A stretch of 64,000 nucleotides of DNA from Rhodoplanes tepidamans. Its GTDB lineage: Bacteria > Pseudomonadota > Alphaproteobacteria > Rhizobiales > Xanthobacteraceae. Position 1 is the stretch's first letter. Every line of letters begins with the position of its first letter. Below are positions 1 to 8,034 of this stretch, one piece after another. The stretch is taken from contig NZ_JAUSUJ010000032.1 in assembly GCF_030813915.1 (NCBI RefSeq), forward strand, positions 1 through 64,000, read 5' to 3'. Under the pieces are notes generated by a model. The model had not been told where the DNA came from. It did no database searches and was given only the letters and a program-made list of their open reading frames with translations. The translations under genes and the position numbers were made by a program.

Positions 1-232
1 CGGGATTACGGCCACGCAGGGCCGGGAATCCAACGAGCGGTCTCCGTCAGCTCGTCACTATGCCAGTGACAGCCGACAGATACAGGAATCCAGCCGAGAA
101 CTCCGAGATTGTCGCTGGATTCCGGGTTCGCGGCTTCGCCGCGCCCCGGAATGACGGCGAGCCGTTCAGCCGAATGCGGTGTGAGAGCGGGCCGACGCGC
201 GTCCGATGGCGGCGAGGCCCCGGCGGCCGCCC
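1..232. repeat. Intergenic palindromic repeat (family C)
   Basis: Non-coding left edge. The stretch at about 115-157 reads CTGGATTCCGGG, then a GC hairpin, then CCCCGGAATGAC. The same arms recur near 33323-33364 and, more loosely, near 42654-42773. An inverted partial copy (GGAATCCAG) lies at about 85-93. This looks like a dispersed palindromic element of the kind common between genes in Hyphomicrobiales. No gene is seen here. Confidence 0.6.
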
Positions 233-1015
233 TCACCCGGCGTCGGCGGTGACGCGAGCGGCGAGCGCCACGGCCTGCATGCGGTTGTCGAGGCCGAGGC
301 GGCGCAGCACCGCGGCGACGTGCAGCTTGGCCGTGTTGGTGGAGATGCCGAGCGCCGCGGCGATCTCGCCGTTGCTGCGGCCCTGGCCGAGCAGCGCGAA
401 CACCTGGCGCTGCCGCCGCGGCAGCTGATCGACGATCGACAGCGGCGCGGCGCTGCGGCCGGCCTCGTCGGGCCGCGCCCCGGCGCCGCCCTCCCCGGCT
501 CCCGCGGCCGCCGCATCGGCGGCCGGCGCGCGGGCCGGCGGCGCGCCGAGCGAGCGCTCGATCGCCTCCGCGACGGTGTGGACGATCGCCTCCACGGTCG
601 CGGCCGGGACCTCGTCGGGCAGATGCAGGGCGCGCAGCCCGTCGCGCCCGAGCTCCGCCGGCAGCAGCACCGACAGGTCGAGATGCAGCAGCGAGACGCC
701 GCGCGGGCGGCCTTCGCCGAGCGGCGTCGCGACCATGAGCATCCAGCGGGTGTCCCGCGACGAGCGGCACGGATAGACGCTGGTGACGAGGTCGCAATGC
801 CCCTCGATCAGCGCCTCGATGCGGTGCGCCCGGTCGGGCGGGCAGAGCGACAGGTAGTTGAGGCCGCGGCCGCCGTCCGGCAGCGTCGCGCCGTTGGCCG
901 GGCTCGGATCCCGCCAGGTCGCGTTGGTGTGCACGATGGTGCCGTCGGGATCGAGCACGGCGACGTTGGCGGCGAGCGAGCGCAGCGTCTCCAACCGGGC
1001 CAGGACGGTCTGCAT
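233..1015 (-). CDS. PAS-LuxR transcriptional regulator (paralogue 1)
   Basis: 260-residue one-component regulator. Residues about 1-115 form a PAS-like sensor (VLDPDGTIVHTN, Cys58, then VYPC with Cys83 and Arg90-Trp91). An Ala/Pro-rich linker follows, and residues about 190-255 are a LuxR/GerE helix-turn-helix (RRQRQVFALLGQG, NTAKLHVAAVLRRLGL). No receiver domain is present. Two paralogues lie at 1154-1918 and 3545-4303; all three align without gaps across the PAS core. The position next to pucBA suggests a role in light or redox control of the photosystem, but this is inference and the ligand is unknown. A PpsR-like operator sits 47-78 bp upstream of the start. Confidence 0.85.
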   Translation of the reverse strand: MQTVLARLETLRSLAANVAVLDPDGTIVHTNATWRDPSPANGATLPDGGRGLNYLSLCPPDRAHRIEALIEGHCDLVTSVYPCRSSRDTRWMLMVATPLGEGRPRGVSLLHLDLSVLLPAELGRDGLRALHLPDEVPAATVEAIVHTVAEAIERSLGAPPARAPAADAAAAGAGEGGAGARPDEAGRSAAPLSIVDQLPRRQRQVFALLGQGRSNGEIAAALGISTNTAKLHVAAVLRRLGLDNRMQAVALAARVTADAG

Positions 1016-1061
1016 AGGCTGGTCCCCCGCGAACCAGGTGTCCGGGGCAGCGTCACACGAT

Positions 1062-1093
1062 CGTCAAGTTAGATTGACGTGCGGCATTGTCAA
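1062..1093 (+). promoter_or_regulatory. Composite PpsR/CrtJ-like operator upstream of PAS-LuxR 1
   Basis: CGTCAAGTTAGATTGACG (1062-1079) is an imperfect form of the TGT-N12-ACA palindrome bound by PpsR/CrtJ repressors. After 8 bp it is followed by TGTCAA (1088-1093). The same three-half-site layout occurs at 1979-2010 and 5443-5474, and the core GTTAGATTGAC is identical to that at 1979. It lies 47-78 bp upstream of the gene ending at 1015. Confidence 0.6.
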
Positions 1094-1153
1094 TGAGGTC
1101 GGTCATCGACGGCGGCGCGAGGCGCGCGATGCGCCCGGCACCGGCCGGCCGCG

Positions 1154-1918
1154 TCACTCGGCGGCGTTGCAGGCGAGCGCGGCCTCGCTGCGCTCCTGCG
1201 ACAGGCGGGCGCCGAGCGCCACCGCCTGCATGCGGTTGCCGAGACCGAGGCGGCGCAGCACGGCGGAGACGTGCAGCTTGGCGGTGTTCATCGAGATGCC
1301 GAGCGCGCCGGCGATCTGGGCGTTGCTCATGCCGCGGCCGAGCAGCGCCAGGACCTGGCGCTGGCGGCGCGGCAGGCCGGCCATCACGTCCGCCCCCTCG
1401 CCGTCCGGGCTGCGGCCCGGATCCGGCGCCGCCGCCGGCTCCGCCGGGCGCGCGAGGACGCGGGCGATGGTCTGCTCGACCGCCCGGACGATGGCGTCGC
1501 GGGTGTCGGCCGGAAGCTCCGCCGGGGCGTGGCTCGCCCGCGCCATGCGGTGGCCGAGCTCGGCCGGCAGCAGGCCCGACAGGTCGAGTCGCAGCACCGC
1601 GATCCGGCGCGGCCGCGCCACCGCGAGCGGCAGCGCCACCATCAGGATCCAGCGGGTGCGGGACGGGCCGTGGCTCGGGCAGACGGCCGTGAACAGGTCG
1701 GAGCGGCCGGCCACCACGGCGGTCAGGCCGGCCGCCTGCTCGGGCGTGCAGTGGGCGAGGAAGTCGCGGCCGATCCCGCCGTCGGGCGGCAGGCCGGTTT
1801 CGGCTGCGGCGCGCCGCCAGCCGGCATTGGCCTCGCGGATGATTCCCCCGGGGTCGAGCACCGCCGCCTGGAGCGGGAGCGACACCACGGACTCGATCGG
1901 CGCGGCGAGCATGACCAT
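1154..1918 (-). CDS. PAS-LuxR transcriptional regulator (paralogue 2)
   Basis: 254-residue paralogue of the flanking PAS-LuxR proteins, starting at the ATG that gives MVMLAAPIES. PAS-like region about 1-115 keeps the first Cys (LAHC, Cys57), but the second motif is altered from VYPC to VCPS (Cys80). The C-terminal LuxR HTH (RRQRQVLALLGRG, NTAKLHVSAVLRRLGL) is intact. An upstream in-frame ATG at 1975 would add 19 residues that the paralogues lack, so it is not preferred. The composite operator lies 61-92 bp upstream. The altered Cys motif may mean different ligand or redox sensing from its two relatives. Confidence 0.85.
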   Translation of the reverse strand: MVMLAAPIESVVSLPLQAAVLDPGGIIREANAGWRRAAAETGLPPDGGIGRDFLAHCTPEQAAGLTAVVAGRSDLFTAVCPSHGPSRTRWILMVALPLAVARPRRIAVLRLDLSGLLPAELGHRMARASHAPAELPADTRDAIVRAVEQTIARVLARPAEPAAAPDPGRSPDGEGADVMAGLPRRQRQVLALLGRGMSNAQIAGALGISMNTAKLHVSAVLRRLGLGNRMQAVALGARLSQERSEAALACNAAE

Positions 1919-1978
1919 GGGTCGTCCATCGTTCGAGAACGGACCGGGCCGGTGAGTCCGACCCCGGACGCTCACTTA

Positions 1979-2010
1979 TGTAAGGTTAGATTGACAGTCA
2001 AGGCTGTCAA
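1979..2010 (+). promoter_or_regulatory. Composite PpsR/CrtJ-like operator upstream of PAS-LuxR 2
   Basis: TGTAAGGTTAGATTGACA (1979-1996) fits TGT-N12-ACA exactly, followed by an 8-bp spacer and TGTCAA (2005-2010). TTGACA-N8-TGTCAA is itself an inverted repeat. This is the best match of the three copies near the puc locus. Confidence 0.65.
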
Positions 2011-2291
2011 GTAGGCAAACACCTGATCGTCGCGGCTAGTCGGGCCACCGCACGGGGCAGAGACGGGGAGAATCGCCCGGCGGCGAGTGTCAAGCCGGCC
2101 GTGCAGGCCCGTGCGGCCGCCCCTGCGGCGGGGCGGCGTGGCCGGACCGGCAGGAGGATCGGGACGGCGGAGAAGGAGCGGCGGCCCCCGCGGGACCGGG
2201 CCCGGCCGGAACCGGCCGGCAGGCGCGCCGGCCGAGTCGGCCCAGCGTCGTCGGCCGGGTCGGCGACGGATGCAGGCGGCGGGGGCGCGCG
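2011..2291. other. Intergenic region without recognised gene
   Basis: Between the operator of PAS-LuxR 2 and the end of the kinase-like gene the DNA is very GC-rich. It carries overlapping open frames on both strands with low-complexity Arg/Pro/Gly translations. No conserved protein, terminator T-tract or repeat copy was recognised. Confidence 0.5.
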
Positions 2292-2957
2292 TCAGTGCCG
2301 GCGGGGCGGCGGCGGCACCGTGGTGGTCACCATCAGGCCGAGGCCGGTGCTCTCGAAGGTGACGACGGCGCCGAGCTGGCGCGACAGCGTCCGGATCAGC
2401 GTCATGCCGAAGCCGCCCTGGGCGACCGGATCGAAGGCCTCGGGCAGCCCGATCCCGTCGTCGCAGACGGTGAGCACGACGGTGCCGTCGGGATCGACCC
2501 GGCAGGCGACCTCGACGAGGCCGGCCGCGCCGGCCGGATGGGCGTGCTTGATGGCGTTGATGATCAGCTCGCTGGCGATCAGCGCCAGCCGGACCACCTG
2601 GCGGCCCGGCACCGCGCAGGCCGGCGCCACGTCGACGACGAGATCGAACGCCCGCGTGCGCCGCATCTGCCGCTCGATCTGGTCGCAGATGTCGTGGAGC
2701 ATGCGGTGGAACGGCACGTTGCCGTCCTGGTCCGGCCGGAGGCTCCGGCGCTGCAGGCTCAGCAGCGTCTCGATGCCGGCGGCGGTCTCGGCCAGGAGAT
2801 GGGTGACGAACGGCCCGGCGGCGGACCGGCGTGCCGGATCGAGGCGCGTCGCATGCGCCTCCAGGAGCCCGAGCACGAACCGCCTGGACAGCAGCTCCTC
2901 CACGTCGTCCATGGTGACGTCGTCGAGGTCCTCGAACCGGTCCGGGCGCAGCGTCAT
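2292..2957 (-). CDS. HWE/HisKA_2-like histidine kinase ATPase protein
   Basis: 221 residues starting at MTLRPDRFED. The C-terminal half is a GHKL ATPase: N-box ELIINAIKHAH, G1 DDGIGLP and G2 GGFGMTLIRTLSRQLGA. The N-terminal half resembles the helical region of HisKA_2 kinases, but the usual phospho-acceptor motif (H-R-x-K-N-N) is not visible, so it may be a degenerate or partner kinase. It sits among three PAS-LuxR genes that have no receiver domain, so a classical phosphorelay with them is unlikely. A further ATG at 3011 exists but its extension is unlike the family. Confidence 0.75.
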   Translation of the reverse strand: MTLRPDRFEDLDDVTMDDVEELLSRRFVLGLLEAHATRLDPARRSAAGPFVTHLLAETAAGIETLLSLQRRSLRPDQDGNVPFHRMLHDICDQIERQMRRTRAFDLVVDVAPACAVPGRQVVRLALIASELIINAIKHAHPAGAAGLVEVACRVDPDGTVVLTVCDDGIGLPEAFDPVAQGGFGMTLIRTLSRQLGAVVTFESTGLGLMVTTTVPPPPRRH

Positions 2958-3264
2958 GATCCGCCTTTCGAAGCAACCATACGCGCGATCGGCGGCCGGA
3001 GGAAGGAACATTAAGTTGATTACTTTCGACGGCGCGACAGCGAAGTGTATATCGCCGATCTCTTCTGTTGCCTCATTGCAGATTACTTTTTTTAAGCCGA
3101 TTTTTTATTATACCCATTTGACGCCCTCGGCTGACAGCGGGCAAAATGCACCGAATGAGTAAGTGGCGCCTCCGGATCATTCGGCGCCTGGTAAGCAATT
3201 GACGTCATTTGAGGATCGATCTACTGTCGGGACGATGTTCCGGGGAACAGGCCTGGGGGCTGTC
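2958..3264. other. AT-rich intergenic promoter region
   Basis: This divergent region is strikingly AT-rich for the window (about 3010-3120, with T-runs and TTATTATACCC). At 3106-3137 TATTATACCCATTTGACG, an 8-bp spacer and TGACAG form a degenerate copy of the composite operator seen upstream of PAS-LuxR 1, 2 and pucBA. A weak sigma-70-like pair, TTGACG (about 3199) and TACTGT with 17-bp spacing, precedes the rightward small gene at 3265. Confidence 0.4.
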
Positions 3265-3504
3265 ATGGCGGATCTGGCACGCGAGGAACGACTGCAGATC
3301 ATGCTCTCGCCGGCCGAGCTCGAGGCGCTGGACGACTGGCGCTTCGCCCGCCGGATGCCGAGCCGCGCCGCGGCCGTGCGCGAGCTGCTGAAGCGCGGTC
3401 TGGCGGCCGACGGCTTCGTGCAGGCGGACGGTCAGATGAAGTCGCAGGAGTTCGGCGTCATCGAGAGGCAGAGCGGCAAGGCGCCCGGCGACGGCAAGCC
3501 GTAG
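3265..3504 (+). CDS. Small ribbon-helix-helix-like protein
   Basis: 79 residues from the ATG giving MADLAREERL. Residues about 8-45 (QIMLSPAELEALDDWRF, then RAAAVRELLKRGLAA) have the beta-strand, helix, helix pattern of a CopG/Arc-type RHH DNA-binding domain. The polar tail is short. A longer frame begins at 3163, but its first 34 residues look non-coding. No toxin partner is adjacent, so it is more likely a small regulator than an antitoxin. Its target is unknown; position between the kinase-like gene and PAS-LuxR 3 suggests membership of the same regulatory cluster. Confidence 0.7.
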   Translation: MADLAREERLQIMLSPAELEALDDWRFARRMPSRAAAVRELLKRGLAADGFVQADGQMKSQEFGVIERQSGKAPGDGKP

Positions 3505-3544
3505 CCGCAGGGCGGTCGCCGCAGGACATCGCCGCGCGACCGGC

Positions 3545-4303
3545 TCAGGACGGCGGGACGGCCTTGCCGGCCTCCTGGCGTCCGCCCGCATACATCCGGG
3601 CGCCGAGCGCCACCGCCTGCATGCGGTTGTCGAGGCCGAGCCGGCGCAGGATCGCGGCGACGTGGAGCTTCGCCGTGTTCATCGAGATGCCGAGCAGGCC
3701 GGCGATCTCGGCGTTGCTCTTGCCCTGCCCGAGCAGCGCCAGCACTTCGCGCTGGCGCGCCGCCAGGCGGTCGGCGATCTGCGCCTTCTCCAGCGCCAGC
3801 GGCGGCTCGGCCCGCTTCGGCGGGGCGTCGCTGCCCAGCGTCTTGAGGATGGTCTGCTCGATCACCCGCACGAAGGGCTCGAACGCCGCGCCGAGCGACG
3901 GCTCCGGCAGGTGCGCCTCGCGCAGCCCGGTTCCCACCACGTCGGGCGGCAGCATGCCGGTGAGATCGAGATGCATCACCATCAGACCGGTCGGCGGGGA
4001 CGCCGCGAGCGGCAGCGCGACCAGCAGGATCCAGCGGGTCCGCTCGGGGGCGTGGCAGGGATAGACGCAGGTGAAGACGTCGCGCCGCCGGGCGACGAGC
4101 TCGCGCAGCGCATGCGCCATGTCGGCCTCGCACAGGTCGAAATAGTTGGTGCCGCGGCAGGCGTCGGGCGTGCGCAGGCCGTTGGCGAGGCCGAAGTCGC
4201 GCCACGCGGCATTCACCTCGCTGATCGTGCCGTCGGGGTCGAGCACCGCGACGTTCAACGGCAGCGACGAGAGTGTCTCCAGCAGTCTGGCGACGTGACG
4301 CAT
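3545..4303 (-). CDS. PAS-LuxR transcriptional regulator (paralogue 3)
   Basis: 252 residues, start at MRHVARLLET. PAS-like core with VLDPDGTISEVN, Cys58 (YFDLC) and VYPCHAPERTRW (Cys83). The C-terminal LuxR HTH has RQREVLALLGQG and NTAKLHVAAILRRLGLDNR. It is closest to paralogue 1 in keeping both Cys motifs. It is transcribed leftward, downstream of pucBA in the same direction but separated by about 480 bp. Unlike paralogues 1 and 2, no composite operator is seen before its start. Confidence 0.85.
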   Translation of the reverse strand: MRHVARLLETLSSLPLNVAVLDPDGTISEVNAAWRDFGLANGLRTPDACRGTNYFDLCEADMAHALRELVARRRDVFTCVYPCHAPERTRWILLVALPLAASPPTGLMVMHLDLTGMLPPDVVGTGLREAHLPEPSLGAAFEPFVRVIEQTILKTLGSDAPPKRAEPPLALEKAQIADRLAARQREVLALLGQGKSNAEIAGLLGISMNTAKLHVAAILRRLGLDNRMQAVALGARMYAGGRQEAGKAVPPS

Positions 4304-4781
4304 GGTCGCCGCCCGCTCTCCGCCCCGCAGGACGCACGCTCCAGGTAAAATGATACGCCGATCTCGCGCCCGCGGCCAGCCGAAAGACGTCTTCGCCGGC
4401 CCCTCTGTGGCCTGCCATGTGGCCTGCCATGGGGTCTGCCCTGTGGCCGGCTCCCCTGGCGGGGCCGTTCCGGCGGGCCCGCCGCGCGGGACGCCGCGAC
4501 GACGGCAGTCCCGTCGCGAGAGTCCCGTCGCGAGGCCCGGCGGTGGCGCGGGTCCTGATCGACGCGCCGAAGGACCGGTCACGACGGGGCGGGTCGGAGA
4601 GCGCCCGACCCCGCGTGAACGGTCCACCGGCAGCGGCACGCCCCGGCGGGGGATCCCGGGACCCGGGCCGCGGCGGGATGCAGCCGACGACCCGGGCTCC
4701 GTCCGACGGGACGACACCTCTAGGAGGTCGATGCCTCGGGGCTCGGCCGCGCAGACGGCCGGTCCGGGGCGCTCGACTAGA
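4304..4781. other. Intergenic region with micro-repeats and hairpin 3' of pucA
   Basis: No gene seen. It holds a 12-bp tandem duplication (GTGGCCTGCCAT twice, 4407-4430) and a 14-bp duplication (AGTCCCGTCGCGAG twice, 4507-4534). Just downstream of pucA, 4727-4777 can fold as a long GC hairpin with GTCGA/TCGAC ends and CGGCCG inner arms. It has no clear T-tract, so it may be an mRNA 3' stabiliser or terminator. Confidence 0.4.
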
Positions 4782-4961
4782 TCACTTCGCCACGACCTTC
4801 TCGGCCGCCGTCTTGGCGTCGATGAAGTTGTAGCGCGGGTTGTTGAGCACGAACGCGTGGACCGCGACCGCGATCACGAGCGCGGCGATCCAGATCACCG
4901 GCAGCCAGGTCGACGGGTTGATCACCAGCCAGATCTTGTAGTCGTCTTGCGGGTTCGACAT
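4782..4961 (-). CDS. pucA: Light-harvesting LH2 alpha subunit
   Basis: 59 residues, [20 protein letters not shown] onward. A single membrane helix carries the bacteriochlorophyll-ligand His (VAVHAF). The N-terminus [20 protein letters not shown] closely matches the octameric LH2 of Phaeospirillum molischianum as I recall it, including the Asp that ligates B800 there. At the C-terminus the family's Trp45 position is Phe (PRYNF), so a hydrogen bond to the B850 acetyl group may be missing. RBS GGGAGG precedes the ATG. It lies 15 nt downstream of pucB, in one operon. The protein sits in the intracytoplasmic membrane. Confidence 0.93.
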   Translation of the reverse strand: MSNPQDDYKIWLVINPSTWLPVIWIAALVIAVAVHAFVLNNPRYNFIDAKTAAEKVVAK

Positions 4962-4976
4962 GTCGGTTCCTCCCGG

Positions 4977-5123
4977 TCAGAACCACGGCTTCCACGCCCA
5001 CACGAGAACGTGGGCGAGAACCGCGATCACGACGAAGGCGCTGAAGGTGGTCTTGAACTGCGAGTGGAACTCGACAGCTTCCTGTTCGGTCAGGCCGGAC
5101 AGGCTCCGAGTCGGGTCAGCCAT
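4977..5123 (-). CDS. pucB: Light-harvesting LH2 beta subunit
   Basis: 48 residues, MADPTRSLSGLTEQEAVEFH onward. The polar N-terminus with SLSGLTEQEA, the BChl-ligand His in VLAHVLVW and the C-terminal WKPWF are typical beta-apoprotein features. It is very like the P. molischianum LH2 beta chain. The start follows GGGAGGG with 8-9 nt spacing. It is the first gene of pucBA. The LH2 complex absorbs light and passes energy to LH1-RC. No pucC or other photosynthesis gene is in this window, so this is a solitary puc locus. Confidence 0.93.
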   Translation of the reverse strand: MADPTRSLSGLTEQEAVEFHSQFKTTFSAFVVIAVLAHVLVWAWKPWF

Positions 5124-5793
5124 CTTAACTACCCTCCCATCAGGGTTGCCGCGGGACGCCTCGACGCCCGTACGGCGGGTTTGCCGTGGCACGATCGCCA
5201 CGGCCTCCTGTCCACCCGGCGAGCCGGGCGAGACATCCGAACGGTGTGGCACCCTGGGGACCGTATTCGCCGCGCTCGATTTCGGCCGGAGATCGTCTTC
5301 ATACCCGTGTACGCAATATACAAACCTCTTCCACGCGCCGGCCCCGACCGGGAACGGCAAAGCAGAAGCGAGTACTCCGGAAACGATCAACGCAGCAAAT
5401 ATTGAAAGTTCTGTCCTCGTCGGCGATACTACACCGTACTGATGTCATGCTAACTTGACGCCCCCAGGTGTCAACGTCCATGAATACATAGTGCGACCGC
5501 GCTATGCCCGTCATGCCGGGGGATTACGGGACGCCGCTGCGGGCGGTGTCCGCGGCGGCCGCGCGGCGCCGACGCCACGGGGGCCCCGGGTTTCGATCGG
5601 CCCCCACCCTCCTCCGCGCCGGCCGACCGCCACCGCGGCGCGACTCGCCGGCCGCCTGATGCCGGACGCTGGCCGCCGGACGCTGGCCGCCGGACGACGC
5701 CGTGGCCCGGACGCGGCCGATCTGCTAGAGCGCGGCGACGATGTCGCGGGCCCGCTCCAGGGTGCCCGCGTCGGGCAACGAGCGAGTGCGTCC
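5124..5793. promoter_or_regulatory. pucBA upstream regulatory region
   Basis: The 670-bp region between the divergent pucB and purB genes has no coding gene. It is relatively AT-rich at 5290-5480. It contains the composite operator at 5443-5474 and an imperfect palindrome TGTA-N7-TACA at 5308-5322. The length suggests a long puc control region, as in other purple bacteria. The purB-proximal part (5480-5790) is GC-rich and featureless. Confidence 0.5.
5443..5474 (+). promoter_or_regulatory. Composite PpsR/CrtJ-like operator upstream of pucBA
   Basis: TGTCATGCTAACTTGACG (5443-5460) fits TGT-N12-ACR. An 8-bp spacer leads to TGTCAA (5469-5474). Layout and orientation relative to the leftward gene match the copies before PAS-LuxR 1 and 2. 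It is 320 bp upstream of the pucB start. PpsR/CrtJ repress puc operons under oxygen in related phototrophs. Confidence 0.65.
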
Positions 5794-7104
<1,311 letters not shown>

Positions 7105-7183
7105 CAAGGGCCGTTTACGCCGGCTCACGCCGAGCCGAGACTCGCGGAGAGAGGGAGGCCTCGACGCGCCCAAATCCCTGACC

Positions 7184-7441
7184 GTGACATTGTCGGACGA
7201 GCTGGCACGCCTCGTGGAGGAGCGCGTCGGCTCGGGTGCCTACATGGACGAGAGCGCCGTCGTCAGCGACCGCCTCCGCGCACTCCAGGCACAGGACACG
7301 ACCATCGAACGGTGGCTCTGCGACGAGGTCGGCCCGACCTACGGCCGGGTCCGCGGCGGCACCGAGCCCCTGATTCCAGCCGACGAGGTGCTGGCCGACC
7401 TCGAAATCCGATATCGGCATCGCAAAGACCAGGGGCCCTGA
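7184..7441 (+). CDS. ParD-like antitoxin
   Basis: 85 residues from a GTG start (MTLSDELARLVEERVGSG). It has the ParD/CopG antitoxin pattern: short strand LSDELARLV, helix turn SGAYMDESAVVSDRLRALQ, and an acidic tail with PADEVLADLEIRYRHRK. Antitoxins of this family bind their own promoter and neutralise a ParE-type toxin encoded just downstream. Here the following gene is broken (7443-7524), so this is an orphan antitoxin. It could still act as a DNA-binding protein. Confidence 0.75.
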   Translation: MTLSDELARLVEERVGSGAYMDESAVVSDRLRALQAQDTTIERWLCDEVGPTYGRVRGGTEPLIPADEVLADLEIRYRHRKDQGP

Positions 7442-7442
7442 G

Positions 7443-7524
7443 ATGCCCGCGCGCGTCCTGTTCTCCGGCGCCGCGCGCGGACGATCCTGAAGACATCGGA
7501 TCACCCTTGAGGACCAACACAGTC
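7443..7524 (+). pseudogene. Frameshifted, truncated ParE-like toxin remnant
   Basis: An ATG 1 nt after the antitoxin stop opens MPARVLFSGAAR and then hits TGA at 7488-7490. A one-base shift in the GC run restores RADDPEDIGSPLRTNT, which resembles the ParE N-terminus (FSPxARADLEDIxxY). Reading is lost where repeat A1 begins at 7526. Spacing and order are those of parDE modules. The match is short, so the toxin identity is inferred. Confidence 0.5.
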
Positions 7525-7525
7525 G

Positions 7526-7617
7526 CTGAGGTGGCTGCGCGAAGCGCAGCCCTCGAAGGGCGACGGCCCGGGCCGCATCCTTCGAGGCCCGGCTGCGCCG
7601 GGCACCTCAGGACGACG
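7526..7617. repeat. Dispersed palindromic repeat A, copy 1
   Basis: CTGAGGTGG, a small hairpin and CCTCGAAGGG are mirrored by CATCCTTCGAGG, a hairpin and GCACCTCAGGACGACG. The same arms occur at 56991-57115 and 59397-59518. This copy lies where the ParE-like remnant ends. Confidence 0.75.
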
Positions 7618-8034
7618 GGGTCAGGGTTCAGGGCCGTTGGTATCACACGGTCCGACTCGTCGTGCGCGGGCTCGATCTCGTCGGCGCCAGGTCGAGGTAT
7701 CGAGCCTCCTGTCGGTCGTGCTCCGTGAAGGCGGAGCACCCGGCACGCCGTAGCTTTCCGGCCGAGACAACGTGAATTCGCCGGCGCTTTCTGAAATCTT
7801 TGCATGCCCTGGCGCGAAGGCGGGGACCCAGGGGCGGCAGGTCGTGGCGACCTGGTGTCCCGCTTCCGCGGGAACGCGCCAAGTGCATGATCCGCCCGTC
7901 CGCGGGCCGGACTCCACACCTCCGGCATCAGTGGCTCACGACGGACCGTGTATGGTCCCGGGCTCGCCGCCGACGCGTCGCTCCGGGACGGCCCGGACGT
8001 CTCTCGAAGCCGTCGCAGGCGGACGCCCCGCCCC
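7618..8034. repeat. Intergenic region with palindromic repeats B1 and C-like
   Basis: No gene seen. About 7806-7876 is a copy of family B (GCGAAGGCGGGGACCCAGGGG, then CCCGCTTCCGCGGGAACG), shared with 47825-47893. About 7930-8000 resembles family C (GGTCCCGGGCTCGCC, CTCCGGGACGG). Together with A1, three unrelated repeat families are stacked in about 500 bp between purB-parD and the CoA operon. Confidence 0.55.

Noticed and set aside
4304-4360. Composite PpsR-like operator before PAS-LuxR 3
   Set aside because: No TGT-N12-ACA or TTGAC-N8-TGTCAA pattern could be found within about 150 bp of its start.
4782-5123. LH1 (pufBA) instead of LH2
   Set aside because: The sequences match LH2 of the P. 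molischianum type ([15 protein letters not shown], SLSGLTEQEA), and no pufLM or pufC follows.
5308-5322. TGTA-N7-TACA palindrome in the puc upstream region as a defined regulator site
   Set aside because: It fits no family consensus I know well and occurs once, so it is mentioned only in the region entry.
4977-5390. Longer pucB frame starting at 5390
   Set aside because: The extra 89 residues have no membrane or leader character, and GGGAGG before the 5123 ATG gives the known beta-chain length.
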